Of a stretch of 64,000 nt of DNA, positions 51,811 through 59,924 are shown in pieces. Numbering within the stretch: the first letter of the stretch is position 1; every line of letters starts with the position of its first letter. The DNA lies in NCBI GenBank assembly GCA_025232375.1, contig CP060419.1:3285001-3349000 (forward strand), in the 5' to 3' direction. A program made the position numbers and the translations under genes. The stretch comes from Pseudoxanthomonas sp. NC8 (GTDB lineage: Bacteria; Pseudomonadota; Gammaproteobacteria; Xanthomonadales; Xanthomonadaceae). Below the pieces are notes generated by a model. That model was not told where the DNA came from, did not search any database, and saw only the letters and a list, made by a program, of their open reading frames with translations.

Positions 51811-52550
51811 TCAGCGCCGTCGCCGCCCGCGCAGGGTCAGCAGCACGGCGATCACCAGCATCGCCGCGGCCAGGCGAACCATTGCACCGCGTAACCGAGG
51901 TGGCGCTCGGGCGGCAGGGTGTTGGGCAGCAGGTCCAGGTCGCGGGCGTAGCCCAGCGGCAGCACCGGATCCAGGCGCAGCACGCGGGGCGCCACTGTCG
52001 GCACGTGCAGCGCCGCAGCCACCACCTGCGGGTCCAGCGCGACCAGCAGCACCGTGCCATCGGCCTGCACGGCCGCGGCCGGCGTGACCAGTCCCGGCGA
52101 CGGCGGCGGCAGCAGCAGGCCGGACACCCGTGTGGCATCGGGCACGGGAACCGCGGGCAGGGTGCGATCGGCCGGCAGCGGCAGCCAGCCGAGCTCCACC
52201 AGCAGCGGCACTGCGCCGGCGGCCCCGGACTGGTCGTGCACGGGTTGAAACAGGCGATAGGCACGCACGCCGGCGCGACGCTCGCGGCTCTGGTTGTCCA
52301 GCAGCACCGCCGGCACATCGAGGAAGCGGCCGTCGCCGGCAGCCCAGTCATAACTGCGCGCGCGCGCCGGGTCGGCTGCCAGCGCCAGCGGCTGCGCGCG
52401 ACGCTCGCCCAGCACCTGTGCCGAGTCGTCGAGCAGGGCCTGCTTGGCGTGCATGCGCTGCAATTGCCACACGCCCAGCGCGGAGCACAGCGTAGCCACG
52501 GCCACGGCCAGCATCCAGCCGGCCCACAACGGCAGGTGCCGCCCGCTCAT
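51811..52550 (-). CDS. SURF1 family oxidase assembly protein
   Basis: Two-helix inner-membrane protein that helps insert heme a. Starts MSGRHLPLWAGWMLAVAVAT, then LGVWQLQRMHAKQALLDD. The middle domain has RSYDWAAGDGRFLDVPAVLL and VPLLVELGWLPLPADRTLPA, and the C-terminal helix is HLGYAVQWFALAAAMLVIAV. One slip near 51878 (CGCCTGG for CGCCCTGG). About 246 residues. Upstream of the thioredoxin-like gene on the same strand. Confidence 0.9.
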
Positions 52551-52619
52551 CGCACCTTCCCCATCGGCGCCTGCGATAATGCCGGCCATCGCATCCACGC
52601 ACGCATCGAGGCCACCGCC

Positions 52620-52838
52620 ATGAACGATTCGCTGAAGACCCTGGTGGTGGTGGCGTTCCTGATCGTCATCCTCTGGAACCTCGGCTCGGCCCTGTATTAC
52701 CTGCTGGTCGACCGCGGCCAGAGCAAGCGCACGGTCAACGCACTCACCCGTCGCATCGGCCTGTCGGTGGCGCTGATCCTGCTGGTCATCCTGGGCATCT
52801 GGAGCGGCGTGATCCAGCCGCACGGCGTCGCCCGCTGA
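52620..52838 (+). CDS. Twin-transmembrane protein, DUF2909 family
   Basis: Intact, 72 residues: MNDSLKTLVVVAFLIVILWN, a first helix, then LYYLLVDRGQSKRTVNALTR and a second helix LSVALILLVILGIWSG. This matches the DUF2909 family found near cytochrome oxidase genes in beta- and gammaproteobacteria; function unknown. It is read against the surrounding oxidase genes, sitting between SURF1 and ctaE. The two flanking genes run on the minus strand. Confidence 0.85.
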   Translation: MNDSLKTLVVVAFLIVILWNLGSALYYLLVDRGQSKRTVNALTRRIGLSVALILLVILGIWSGVIQPHGVAR

Positions 52839-52873
52839 GCACCCCGGGGTATGGTCCCGGCCGCTTTCCAACT

Positions 52874-52908
52874 CTGAAAACAACAGGGACGCCCGAAGGC
52901 GTCCCTGT
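52874..52908 (-). terminator. Terminator between ctaE and the DUF2909 gene
   Basis: An 11-bp perfect stem, ACAGGGACGCC (52883-52893) and GGCGTCCCTGT (52898-52908), with a CGAA tetraloop. On the minus strand the stem is followed by TGTTTTCAG, a T-rich tail, so it best ends the ctaE transcript. It can also stop the convergent DUF2909 transcript. Confidence 0.8.
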
Positions 52909-52966
52909 CTGCGTCGTGCGCCCCGGTCCGGGTCACGGACTGCCGGCGCGGGGCCGGCAACGGGAC

Positions 52967-53837
52967 TCAGAGCACGTAGACGAACAGGAACAGCCCCAGC
53001 CAGACCACGTCGACGAAGTGCCAGTACCACGCAGCCGCTTCGAAGGCGAAATGGCTCTCCGGGGTGAAATGACCCCGCGCCACGCGCAGCCACATCACCG
53101 CCAGCATGATCGTGCCCAGCAGCACGTGCGCGCCGTGGAAGCCGGTGAGCATGAAGAAGGTCGAGCCGTAGATGCCCGAACCAGGGGTCAGGTTCAGCTC
53201 GTGGTAGGCGTGGATGTATTCCTCGGCCTTGGAAGAACAGGAAGGTCAGGCCCAGCAGCACGGTCAGGCCCAGCCACAGCAGCACCTGGCCGCGTGCGTT
53301 GGCCTTGAGCGCGTGGTGAGCGATGGTCAGGGTCACGCCCGAGATCAGCAGGATCAGGGTGTTGATCAGCGGCAGGCCCAGGCCGGGATGGTCTGGAAAT
53401 GGCCACCGACCTGGCCCGGGCCGGCGGTCGGCTGGGCCGCGGCATAGCCGTCCCACAGCAGCGCGTTGGTCATCACGCCATCGCCCTCGCCGCCCAGCCA
53501 CGGCAGGGCGAACTGGCGCGCGTAGAACAGCGCACCGAAGAAGGCGCCGAAGAACATCACTTCCGAGAAGATGAACCAGATCATCCCCATCCGGAACGAG
53601 ACGTCGACCTGGCGGTTGTAGTGCCCGGCCATCGACTCGCGCACCACTTCACTGAACCAGTAGAACAGCACCGCGAGCATCGCGGCCACGCCGGTGAAAG
53701 AACACCGGCTTGCCCCAGCCGACGCCGTTGAGCCAGCTGGCCACGCCGATCATCAGGGTGAACAGCGCGACCGAGGCCATGATCGGCGCCTTGCTCTGCG
53801 CCGGTACGAAATAGTGGTCCGTCTGCGGTTGGGCCAT
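52967..53837 (-). CDS. ctaE: Cytochrome c oxidase subunit III
   Basis: Starts MAQPQTDHYFVPAQSKAPIM. Seven membrane segments with RQVDVSFRMGMIWFIFSEVM, FFGAFFGALFYARQFALPWL and, at the end, STFFMLTGFHGAHVLLGTIM and WYWHFVDVVWLGLFLFVYVL, the latter typical of COX3. Slips near 53697, 53390 (one G lost after CCTGG) and 53232 (CCAAGGCC on the coding strand for CCAGGCC, FFQAEEY). Restored length is about 290 residues. Followed by a clear terminator. Confidence 0.95.
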
Positions 53838-53858
53838 GGCGGTGTGTTTCCGTGCTCG

Positions 53859-54458
53859 TCAGGGCGCCGCGTGCGGCGCGTTTGCGGCCTGTGCCACGCC
53901 CAGTCGCGCGGTCAGGTCCTCGTTCTTGAAGAAAGTGTAGGACAGCGTGATCGTCTTGACGTCGTCCGGCAGGTCCGGATCGACGATGAAGCGCACCGGC
54001 ATGTCGCGCTTCTCGCCCGCCTGCAACGTCTGGGCGGTGAAGCAGAAACATTCGGTCTTGGTGAAGTGGCCCGAGGCGCGCGCCGGGGCCACCGAAGGCA
54101 CCGCACTGCCGACGATGGCGCGATCGCCATCGTTGCGGGCGAAGTACAGCGCCTCGTTGAGCTCGCCGGGCACCACTTCCATGGTCAGCTGCTCGGGTTG
54201 GAACGCCCACGGCAGCTTGGAATTGACCCCGCCGTCGAACTGCACGGTGACCGTGCGCGCCTTGCGTTCGGAGGCGCTTGCGGTCGCACCGCCGCGCGCC
54301 TAGCCGGTACCGCCCTCCAGGCGGATGCCGAACACCTTCTCGCAGGCGATCCGGTACAGCGGCACCAGCGAGAAGGTGAAAGCGAACGCGGCCAGCGCCA
54401 CGCCGGCCAGCTTCAGCCAGCCCGCGCCACGCTTCACCCGGGCCTGCTGCGCACTCAT
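53859..54458 (-). CDS. ctaG: Cytochrome c oxidase assembly protein CtaG (Cox11)
   Basis: Delivers copper to the CuB site of subunit I. One N-terminal membrane helix (LAAFAFTFSLVPLYRIACEK), then a periplasmic domain: VQFDGGVNSKLPWAFQPEQL and the copper-binding TKTECFCFTAQTLQAGEKRD (C-x-C). An in-frame TAG near 54302 stands in GGTACCGGCTAGGCGCGC, where GGCCAGGCG (Gly-Gln-Ala) is expected. Otherwise intact. 199 residues restored. Its ATG overlaps the stop of the small upstream gene. Confidence 0.94.
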
Positions 54459-54595
54459 GCCGAACCCAGCACCCCGGACAGGATGAAGGCCACGTAGATC
54501 GCCAGCGCGATGGCGCCCACGACCCAGGCCGTGCGCACCACGCCCTTGCGGCGCTGTGCTGCGTTGTCCTGGTTGCGGTCGGTCGGTGCGGTCAC
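54455..54595 (-). CDS. Small single-helix oxidase assembly protein
   Basis: 46 residues from GTG 54595: VTAPTDRNQDNAAQRRKGVV, then RTAWVVGAIALAIYVAFILS and GVLGSA. A polar N-terminus followed by one membrane helix fits the 'cytochrome oxidase small assembly protein' often encoded between ctaD and ctaG. The stop overlaps the ctaG start (ATGA), which supports its being real. Confidence 0.75.
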   Translation of the reverse strand: MTAPTDRNQDNAAQRRKGVVRTAWVVGAIALAIYVAFILSGVLGSA

Positions 54596-54678
54596 GCTGG
54601 TTTCCTGTTGAACGCTTGGGAAGGCCCCCGCATCAAGAACGCGGAGTCTTTCAAGAAGCTCGGCTTTTCAGTTGATAA

Positions 54679-54698
54679 CCGGCACATGGATGTGCCGG
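54679..54698 (-). terminator. Hairpin downstream of ctaD
   Basis: CCGGCACAT (54679-54687) and ATGTGCCGG (54690-54698) are perfect complements, starting 19 bases after the ctaD stop. A partial terminator or processing hairpin between ctaD and the assembly genes is likely. The T-run (CTTTTCC) lies on the plus-strand side. Confidence 0.45.
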
Positions 54699-54717
54699 CT
54701 TTTCCGAGGGATTCGGA

Positions 54718-56337
54718 CTAGTGACTGACGTCGCCGTGCGCCAGGTCACCGTCCCTGATCACCGGCGGGGTGGTGAAGGTGTGGTGCGGCGCCGGCGAGG
54801 GCACGGTCCATTCCAGGCCACGCGCCGATTCCCAGGCGCGCGCCTCGGCCTTAACCCCGTTACGACGCAGCGAGTACAGCAGGATCGCGGCCATCATGAA
54901 CGGGGTGACGAACATGCCGAACGCGCCGATCGAGCTGACCAGGTTCCAGTCGGCGAACACCACGTTGTAGTCCGGGATGCGGCGCGGCATGCCGGCTAAG
55001 GCCGAGGAAGTGCTGCGGGAAGAACAGCAGGTTGACGAACACCATCGTCCACCAGAAGTGGAACTTGGCGGCGCCCTCGCTGTACATCCGGCCGGTCCAC
55101 TTGGGCCACCAGTAGTACACCGCGGCGATCAGCGCGAACACCGCGCCGGTCACCAGCACGTAGTGGAAGTGCGCGACCACGAAGTAGGTGTCGTGGTACT
55201 GGAAGTCGGCCGGCACGATCGCCAGCATCAGGCCGGAGAAGCCGCCGATGGTGAACAGGATGACGAAGGCGACCGCCCACAGCATCGGCGCTTCGAAGCT
55301 CAGCGAGCCCTTCCACATCGTGCTGACCCAGTTGAACACCTTCACGCCGGTCGGCACCGAGATCAGCATGGTGGCGAACATGAAGTAGATCTCGCCACCC
55401 AGCGGCATGCCCACGGTGAACATGTGGTGGGCCCAGACGATGAACGACAGGAACGCGATCGCCGCGGTCGCATAGACCATCGCCTGGTAGCCGAACAGCG
55501 GCTTGCGGCTGAAGGTCGGGATGATCTCGCTGACCACGCCGAAGGCGGGCAGGATCATGATGTAGACCTCGGGGTGGCCGAAGAACCAGAAGATGTGCTG
55601 GAACATCACCGGGTCGCCGCCACCAGCAGCATTGAAGAAGCTCGTCCCGAAGAACTTGTCGGTCAGCAGCATGGTCACCGCGCCGGCCAGCACGGGCATC
55701 ACACCGCGATCAGCAGGAACGCGGTGATCAGCCATATCCAGCAGAAGATCGGCATCTTCAGCAGGTCGATGCCCGGCGCGCGCATGTTGAGGATGGTCGC
55801 GATGATGTTGATCGAGCCCATGATCGAGCTGACGCCCATCATGTGGATGGCGAAGATCGTGAACGCCACGTTGTAGCCGCCCTGGAGCGACAGCGGCGGA
55901 TACAGCGTCCAGCCACCGGCCGGCGCGCCGCCCGGCAGGAACAGGGTCAGCAGCAGCAGGGTGAAGGCGAACGGCATGATCCAGAAGGACCAGTTGTTCA
56001 TGCGCGGCAGCGCCATGTCCGGCGCGCCGACCTGCAGCGGCACCATCCAGTTGGTAAGGCCGACGAAGGCCGGCATCACGCCACCGAAGATCATGACCAG
56101 CGCATGCACGGTGGTCATCTGGTTGAAGAACTCCGGAGCCACGAACTGCAGGCCCGGCTTCATCAGTTCGGCGCGGATCACCACCGACATGGCCGCGCCG
56201 ATGATGAACATGATGAAGGAGAACAGCAGGTACAGCGTGCCGATGTCCTTGTGGTTGGTCGAGAAGAACCAGCGCTCGACGAAACCCTGCTTGTGGCCGT
56301 GGTGGTCGTCGTGGTGCTCGGCGGCGGAATGGGCCAT
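54718..56337 (-). CDS. ctaD: Cytochrome c oxidase subunit I
   Basis: Heme-copper oxidase catalytic subunit of 12 membrane helices. Low-spin heme His in [18 protein letters not shown]. CuB and cross-link region [20 protein letters not shown]. Also [30 protein letters not shown] with heme and CuB His ligands, and [11 protein letters not shown]. Starts [20 protein letters not shown], a His-rich N-terminus. Slips near 55692 (GTGTGATG, two bases duplicated) and 55000 (GGCCTTAGCC for GGCCTGGCC). Ends at TAG 54718. About 539 residues. Downstream of ctaC. Confidence 0.96.
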
Positions 56338-56417
56338 GGCGTTGCTACCTCTGGAATGCGTTTGCGTGGCGGCCGCCGGGCGGCCGTTGCCTTGATCTGG
56401 TATCCGATCCGCCCGGA

Positions 56418-57391
56418 TCAGCCCTGCGCGGCGCCGGCCTCGGGGGCGGCGTCCTGCGGCGCGGCTTCCGGAGCCGGTGCGGCCTCGCCCGCCGGCGCGG
56501 CGGCTTCGGCAGGTGCGGCTTCGGCAGGTGCGACTTCGGCGGGCGCGGCTTCGACAGCCGGTGCCGGTTCGGCGGCGGCCGGCTTCTTCGAGGCCAGCCA
56601 GCGGGCGAACTCTTCCTTCGACACCGCCTCGACCACGATCGGCATGAAGCCGTGGTCCTTGCCGCACAGCTCGGCGCACTGGCCGCGGTACACGCCCGGG
56701 GTCTTGATCTCGGTCCAGGCTTCGTTGATCAGGCCCGGGATCGCATCCTGCTTCCAGCCCAGCGCCGGCACCCACCAGGCGTGGATGACGTCGTCGGCGG
56801 TGATGACGAAGCGGACCTTGGTATCCACCGGCAGGACCAGGCGGTTGTCCACGTCCAGCAGGTAGTGCGGGTTCTTCTCGAAGTCCGGCTCCTCGCCGCT
56901 CTGGCGGATGCGGTCCGATTCGCGGTCCAGGCGACTGGTGAAGGACACGTTCTCGCCCAGGTAGTCGTACTTCCACATCCACTGGTAGCCGGTGACCTTG
57001 ACGGTCATCTCGGCGTCGCGGGTGTCGTACATGGCGATCAGCTTGGCCGTGGCCGGTAAGGCCATGGCGATCAGGATCAGGACCGGGATCACCGTCCAGA
57101 TCGCCTCGGCCGTGGTGTTGTGGGTGAACTGCGCCGCGACCGCGCCCTTGGAGCGGCGGAACTTGAACATCGCGTAGCCCATCGCGCCGAACACGATGAC
57201 GCCGATGATGACGCAGACGATCAGCACGATCATGTGCGCTTCATAGGCGTTCTGCGAGGACGCAGTCACGCCGCGCCCCATGTTCAACTGCCAGCGGTGC
57301 GGATCCGCCGACTGGGCCAGGCCAGCGCCGGCGCCACCAACAGCGCGCCTGCCGCCATCCACCGCTTCCACCATCCCTTCACTTGCGTCAT
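56418..57391 (-). CDS. ctaC: Cytochrome c oxidase subunit II
   Basis: Signal peptide (MAAGALLVAPALALAQS), two membrane helices (AHMIVLIVCVIIGVIVFGAM, AIWTVIPVLILIAMALPATA), then the CuA cupredoxin domain with VKVTGYQWMWKYDYLG, DDVIHAWWVPALGWKQDAIP and the copper ligands of GQCAELCGKDHGFMPIVVEA (Cys, Cys, His, Met). A long Ala/Pro/Glu tail of about 55 residues follows, with APAE-type repeats. One slip near 57330 (GCCTGGCC for GCCCTGGCC in the signal peptide). About 324 residues. No heme c motif at the C-terminus. Confidence 0.95.
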
Positions 57392-57394
57392 TGC

Positions 57395-57885
57395 CTAGAC
57401 CCTGTTTGCGTCATCGGTTGCGGCCATCTGGGGCCGCCATAATTCCTTCAAACACCGTGCCAGCCGCGAGCGTTCGTCCGGGCCTGGGAAGGCGCCCACC
57501 TCGACCCGTCGGCCGCTGGACGACAGCGTGACCCTGCCGTCGTCCCTCCCTGCGTTCACCCGCACCCAGTGCGGGTGGGCGCGGAACACGACATCGGCCC
57601 CGCGGCGGACTTCCACCGCCGAAGGACCGATGGCGATCTCCTCGCCCCGTTCTCCGCTGCGCCACAGCCAGCGCAGCGCCAGCGCAACCCCCGCGCTGTG
57701 CAGCAGGGCAAAAGCCGGCGCGAAGACGTTGCCGGCCAGCCAGCCGAGTCCGGCCACCAGCCACATCGCCCCCGCCAGCGCAGCGAACAGGGCCCTGAAC
57801 TGGCGGGCCGTCAGGGCCCGCGGCGGGCGCAACCGCAGCTGCGCACCGGCATCGCCGGACCTATGGTCGGAACCACCTCGATCAT
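57395..57885 (-). CDS. DUF2244 membrane protein
   Basis: LRLRPPRALTARQFRALFAA, then two hydrophobic stretches (AMWLVAGLGWLAGNVFAPAF, LHSAGVALALRWLW) and a beta-rich domain (VEVRRGADVVFRAHPHWVRV, GRRVEVGAFPGPDERSRLAR). This is the DUF2244 family often encoded just before ctaC. Start taken as ATG 57885 (MIEVVPT), which needs one slip near 57862 in a CCATAGG stretch. The stop lies 3 bases before the ctaC start, so they are co-transcribed. About 163 residues. Function unknown. Confidence 0.83.
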
Positions 57886-57961
57886 GCTGCCCACCGCTGC
57901 TTGCCGCCTGCGGAAAACACCAAATATGGTAAGCGCTGGGCATGCCGAGCGGCAACTTGCA

Positions 57962-57975
57962 TTGATCCGGCTCAA
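57962..57975. promoter_or_regulatory. FNR/Anr-type box in the oxidase promoter region
   Basis: TTGATCCGGCTCAA, one mismatch from the TTGAT-N4-ATCAA palindrome bound by FNR/Anr regulators. It lies 77 bases before the DUF2244-ctaC-ctaD start and 175 bases before the AraC gene. A candidate oxidase promoter on the minus strand, TTGCCG (57955-57950) and TACCAT (57931-57926) 18 bases apart, lies between the box and the DUF2244 start. Confidence 0.45.
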
Positions 57976-58149
57976 GCCTCCGGCACTGGTTCCGCACCCC
58001 GGGAAGGCCGCCGCGACCCGCCTTCCCCACGCGCCCGCCGGGGAGACGGGCCGGCCGCCCGGGCGCGGCCGGCGCGGATGCAGCCTCTAGAATGTGCAGC
58101 GTCCCGCCCGCCCTGCGACCGCGCCCACCGTGAAGCCCGCCCCCTGACC

Positions 58150-58872
58150 GTGGACGCCGCCGAAGTCGAGGCCCTGTTCGACTCGATCCCCGACGTGCTG
58201 TTCTTCATCAAGGACCGGGAGGGGCGCTACACCCATGTCAACGCGACGATGCTGCGCCGGCTGGGGCTGCGTTCGCGGCGCGAAATCATCGGCCGGCGCG
58301 CCATCGAGCTGTACCCGGGCGGGCTGGGGGTCACCTACGGCCTGCAGGACCAGCAGGTGCTGGACGGGGCGGTGATCGACAACCTGCTGGAACTGCAGCT
58401 GTTCCCCGATAAGGAGCCGGGCTGGTGCCTGACCTGCAAGCGGCCGCTGCGGGTGGACGGGTAAGGTGGCCGGGCTGATCGGCATCTCCCGCGACCTGGC
58501 CAGCCGCGAGGGCGTGGAGGCCGACTACCGCTCGCTTCGGGAAGCGCTCGTCCACATGAACCGGCACTACGCCGACAACGTGCGCGTCCAGGACCTGCTG
58601 GACATCACCGGCTTTTCCGAATCCAAGCTCGAGCGCACCTTCCACAAGGTGTTCCAGCTGGCGCCGCTGCAGCTGCTGGGCCGGATCCGGATCCAAGCGG
58701 CGATGCACCGCCTGCACGGCCCGGGCAGCATCGCCGGGATCGCCCAGGCCTGCGGCTTCAGCGACCAGAGCGCGTTCACCCGGCGCTTCGTGGCCCTGGT
58801 CGGGATGACCCCGGGCGAGTACCGGCGGCTGCGCAGCCCTGAGGCACCCGGGCGCAGGCCACCGCCGGGTGA
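58150..58872 (+). CDS. PAS-domain AraC-family transcriptional regulator
   Basis: N-terminal PAS domain: VEALFDSIPDVLFFIKDREG, YTHVNATMLRRLGLRSRREI. C-terminal AraC helix-turn-helix pair: HYADNVRVQDLLDITGFSES, KLERTFHKVFQLAPLQLLGR and IAQACGFSDQSAFTRRFVAL. Start taken as GTG 58150; ATG 58078 or GTG 58129 are possible. An apparent TAA at 58461 (GGGTAAGGTGG, expected GGCCAGGTGG) splits PAS from AraC. The frame reads on to 58978, but restoring CGCCAGGCC near 58856 gives a stop at 58870. About 240 residues. Ligand unknown. Confidence 0.85.
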
Positions 58873-58875
58873 AGA

Positions 58876-59704
58876 TCAGGCGCGTGCCGGATCGCTGGCC
58901 CAGCGTGCCCGCACATGCGCCTCCAGCTCGGCCAGCGCGGCCGGCGCGAGGCATGGCGCGAACAGGTCCACGTTGTAGCGGACCTCGTCTTCGAATATCG
59001 ACTCCGGCGCCTCCATCAGGTCGCGGGCCCACGGTCCATCGTGCTCGAACTCGGCCTTGGCTGCGGCCAGCATCGCGCGCTGGCCCGTTTCGGCAGCCAG
59101 GTAGTCGCCCGAGCCACCGCCGTCCAGCCACTGGCCCGCCTGCTCCCCACCCCACTGGCCGCTGCAGCTGCCCAGCCGCGCCGCCACCAGCGCACAGGTA
59201 TCGTCCGCCCAGCCGTGATGCGCCAGCAGCTCGTCCATGTCCCCGGCCTGGTCGACTTCGTGGTCGAGGTCGCATTGGCGCAGGAAGCGGATGTACTCGG
59301 GCAGCAGGGTCCGCTCGCGCATGGCCAAGGCCAGGATGGCGGATGTCCCGGTCGGCGTCTCCGCATCGGCCCATGGCCGATGGCCATGCGCGCCATGCGC
59401 GCTGGCACGGACCAGTTCCAGCAACAGCGGGTCCGACTCACCGCTGGCGGCGGTGATCCGGTACAGGGCATGTTCGCCCCAGACCTCGCCGCGGTCATCC
59501 CGCAGGGCGAAGGTCCAGCCATGGGGTGCCGCGTCCCGCGGCCAGGGGGTGTGCCTGCAGGTGCTCCAGCACCCTCCGCAGCGCATCCCGGCAGGCCTGC
59601 GTGTCCGGCTCGGCCTCAGCGGACTGCAGGTCCAGCCACCCCAGCGACGTGACCTGCTCGCCCTCCGTGCGGCGCTCGCGCACCACCAGTTCCATCCGAT
59701 GCAT
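58876..59704 (-). CDS. Hypothetical protein, family not recognised
   Basis: Starts MHRMELVVRERRTEGEQVTS; the second ATG is 59695. No signal peptide or membrane helix. The middle holds RDDRGEVWGEHALYRITAAS and the acidic, Trp-containing LLPEYIRFLRQCDLDHEVDQ. The C-terminal half contains WARDLMEAPESIFEDEVRYN and ends RARWASDPARA. One slip near 59525 inside a run of G. About 276 residues restored. Soluble, acidic; function unknown. Convergent with the AraC gene and divergent from putA. Confidence 0.65.
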
Positions 59705-59924
59705 CGTTCGCCCTCCCTTGGCCAGGGCGCGAGTTTGGCACATGCCCCCGGGGCTTTGTGCCGCAGTACGCGCGCCAGCCGCGGGAATCGTGCAATCCGG
59801 CGGCGCCGGCGGCCGCGATCATGGCGCCGCCGGCTGCCGCGCGCGCCGGTTCGGTCCCGGGCGACCGCGCGACCTCTCCCCGCGCGGCCGCACCGGCGTC
59901 CCCGGCCCCTTCCGCTAAGCCGCC

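Noticed and set aside
50685..52838. 717-codon plus-strand open frame across ctaA, the thioredoxin-like gene and SURF1
   Set aside because: Only its last 72 codons, the DUF2909 protein, have real protein character; the rest is a shadow of minus-strand genes.
59740..59770. Sigma54 promoter before putA (TGGCAC near 59745)
   Set aside because: The downstream half reads CCCGG instead of TTGCW at the required spacing.
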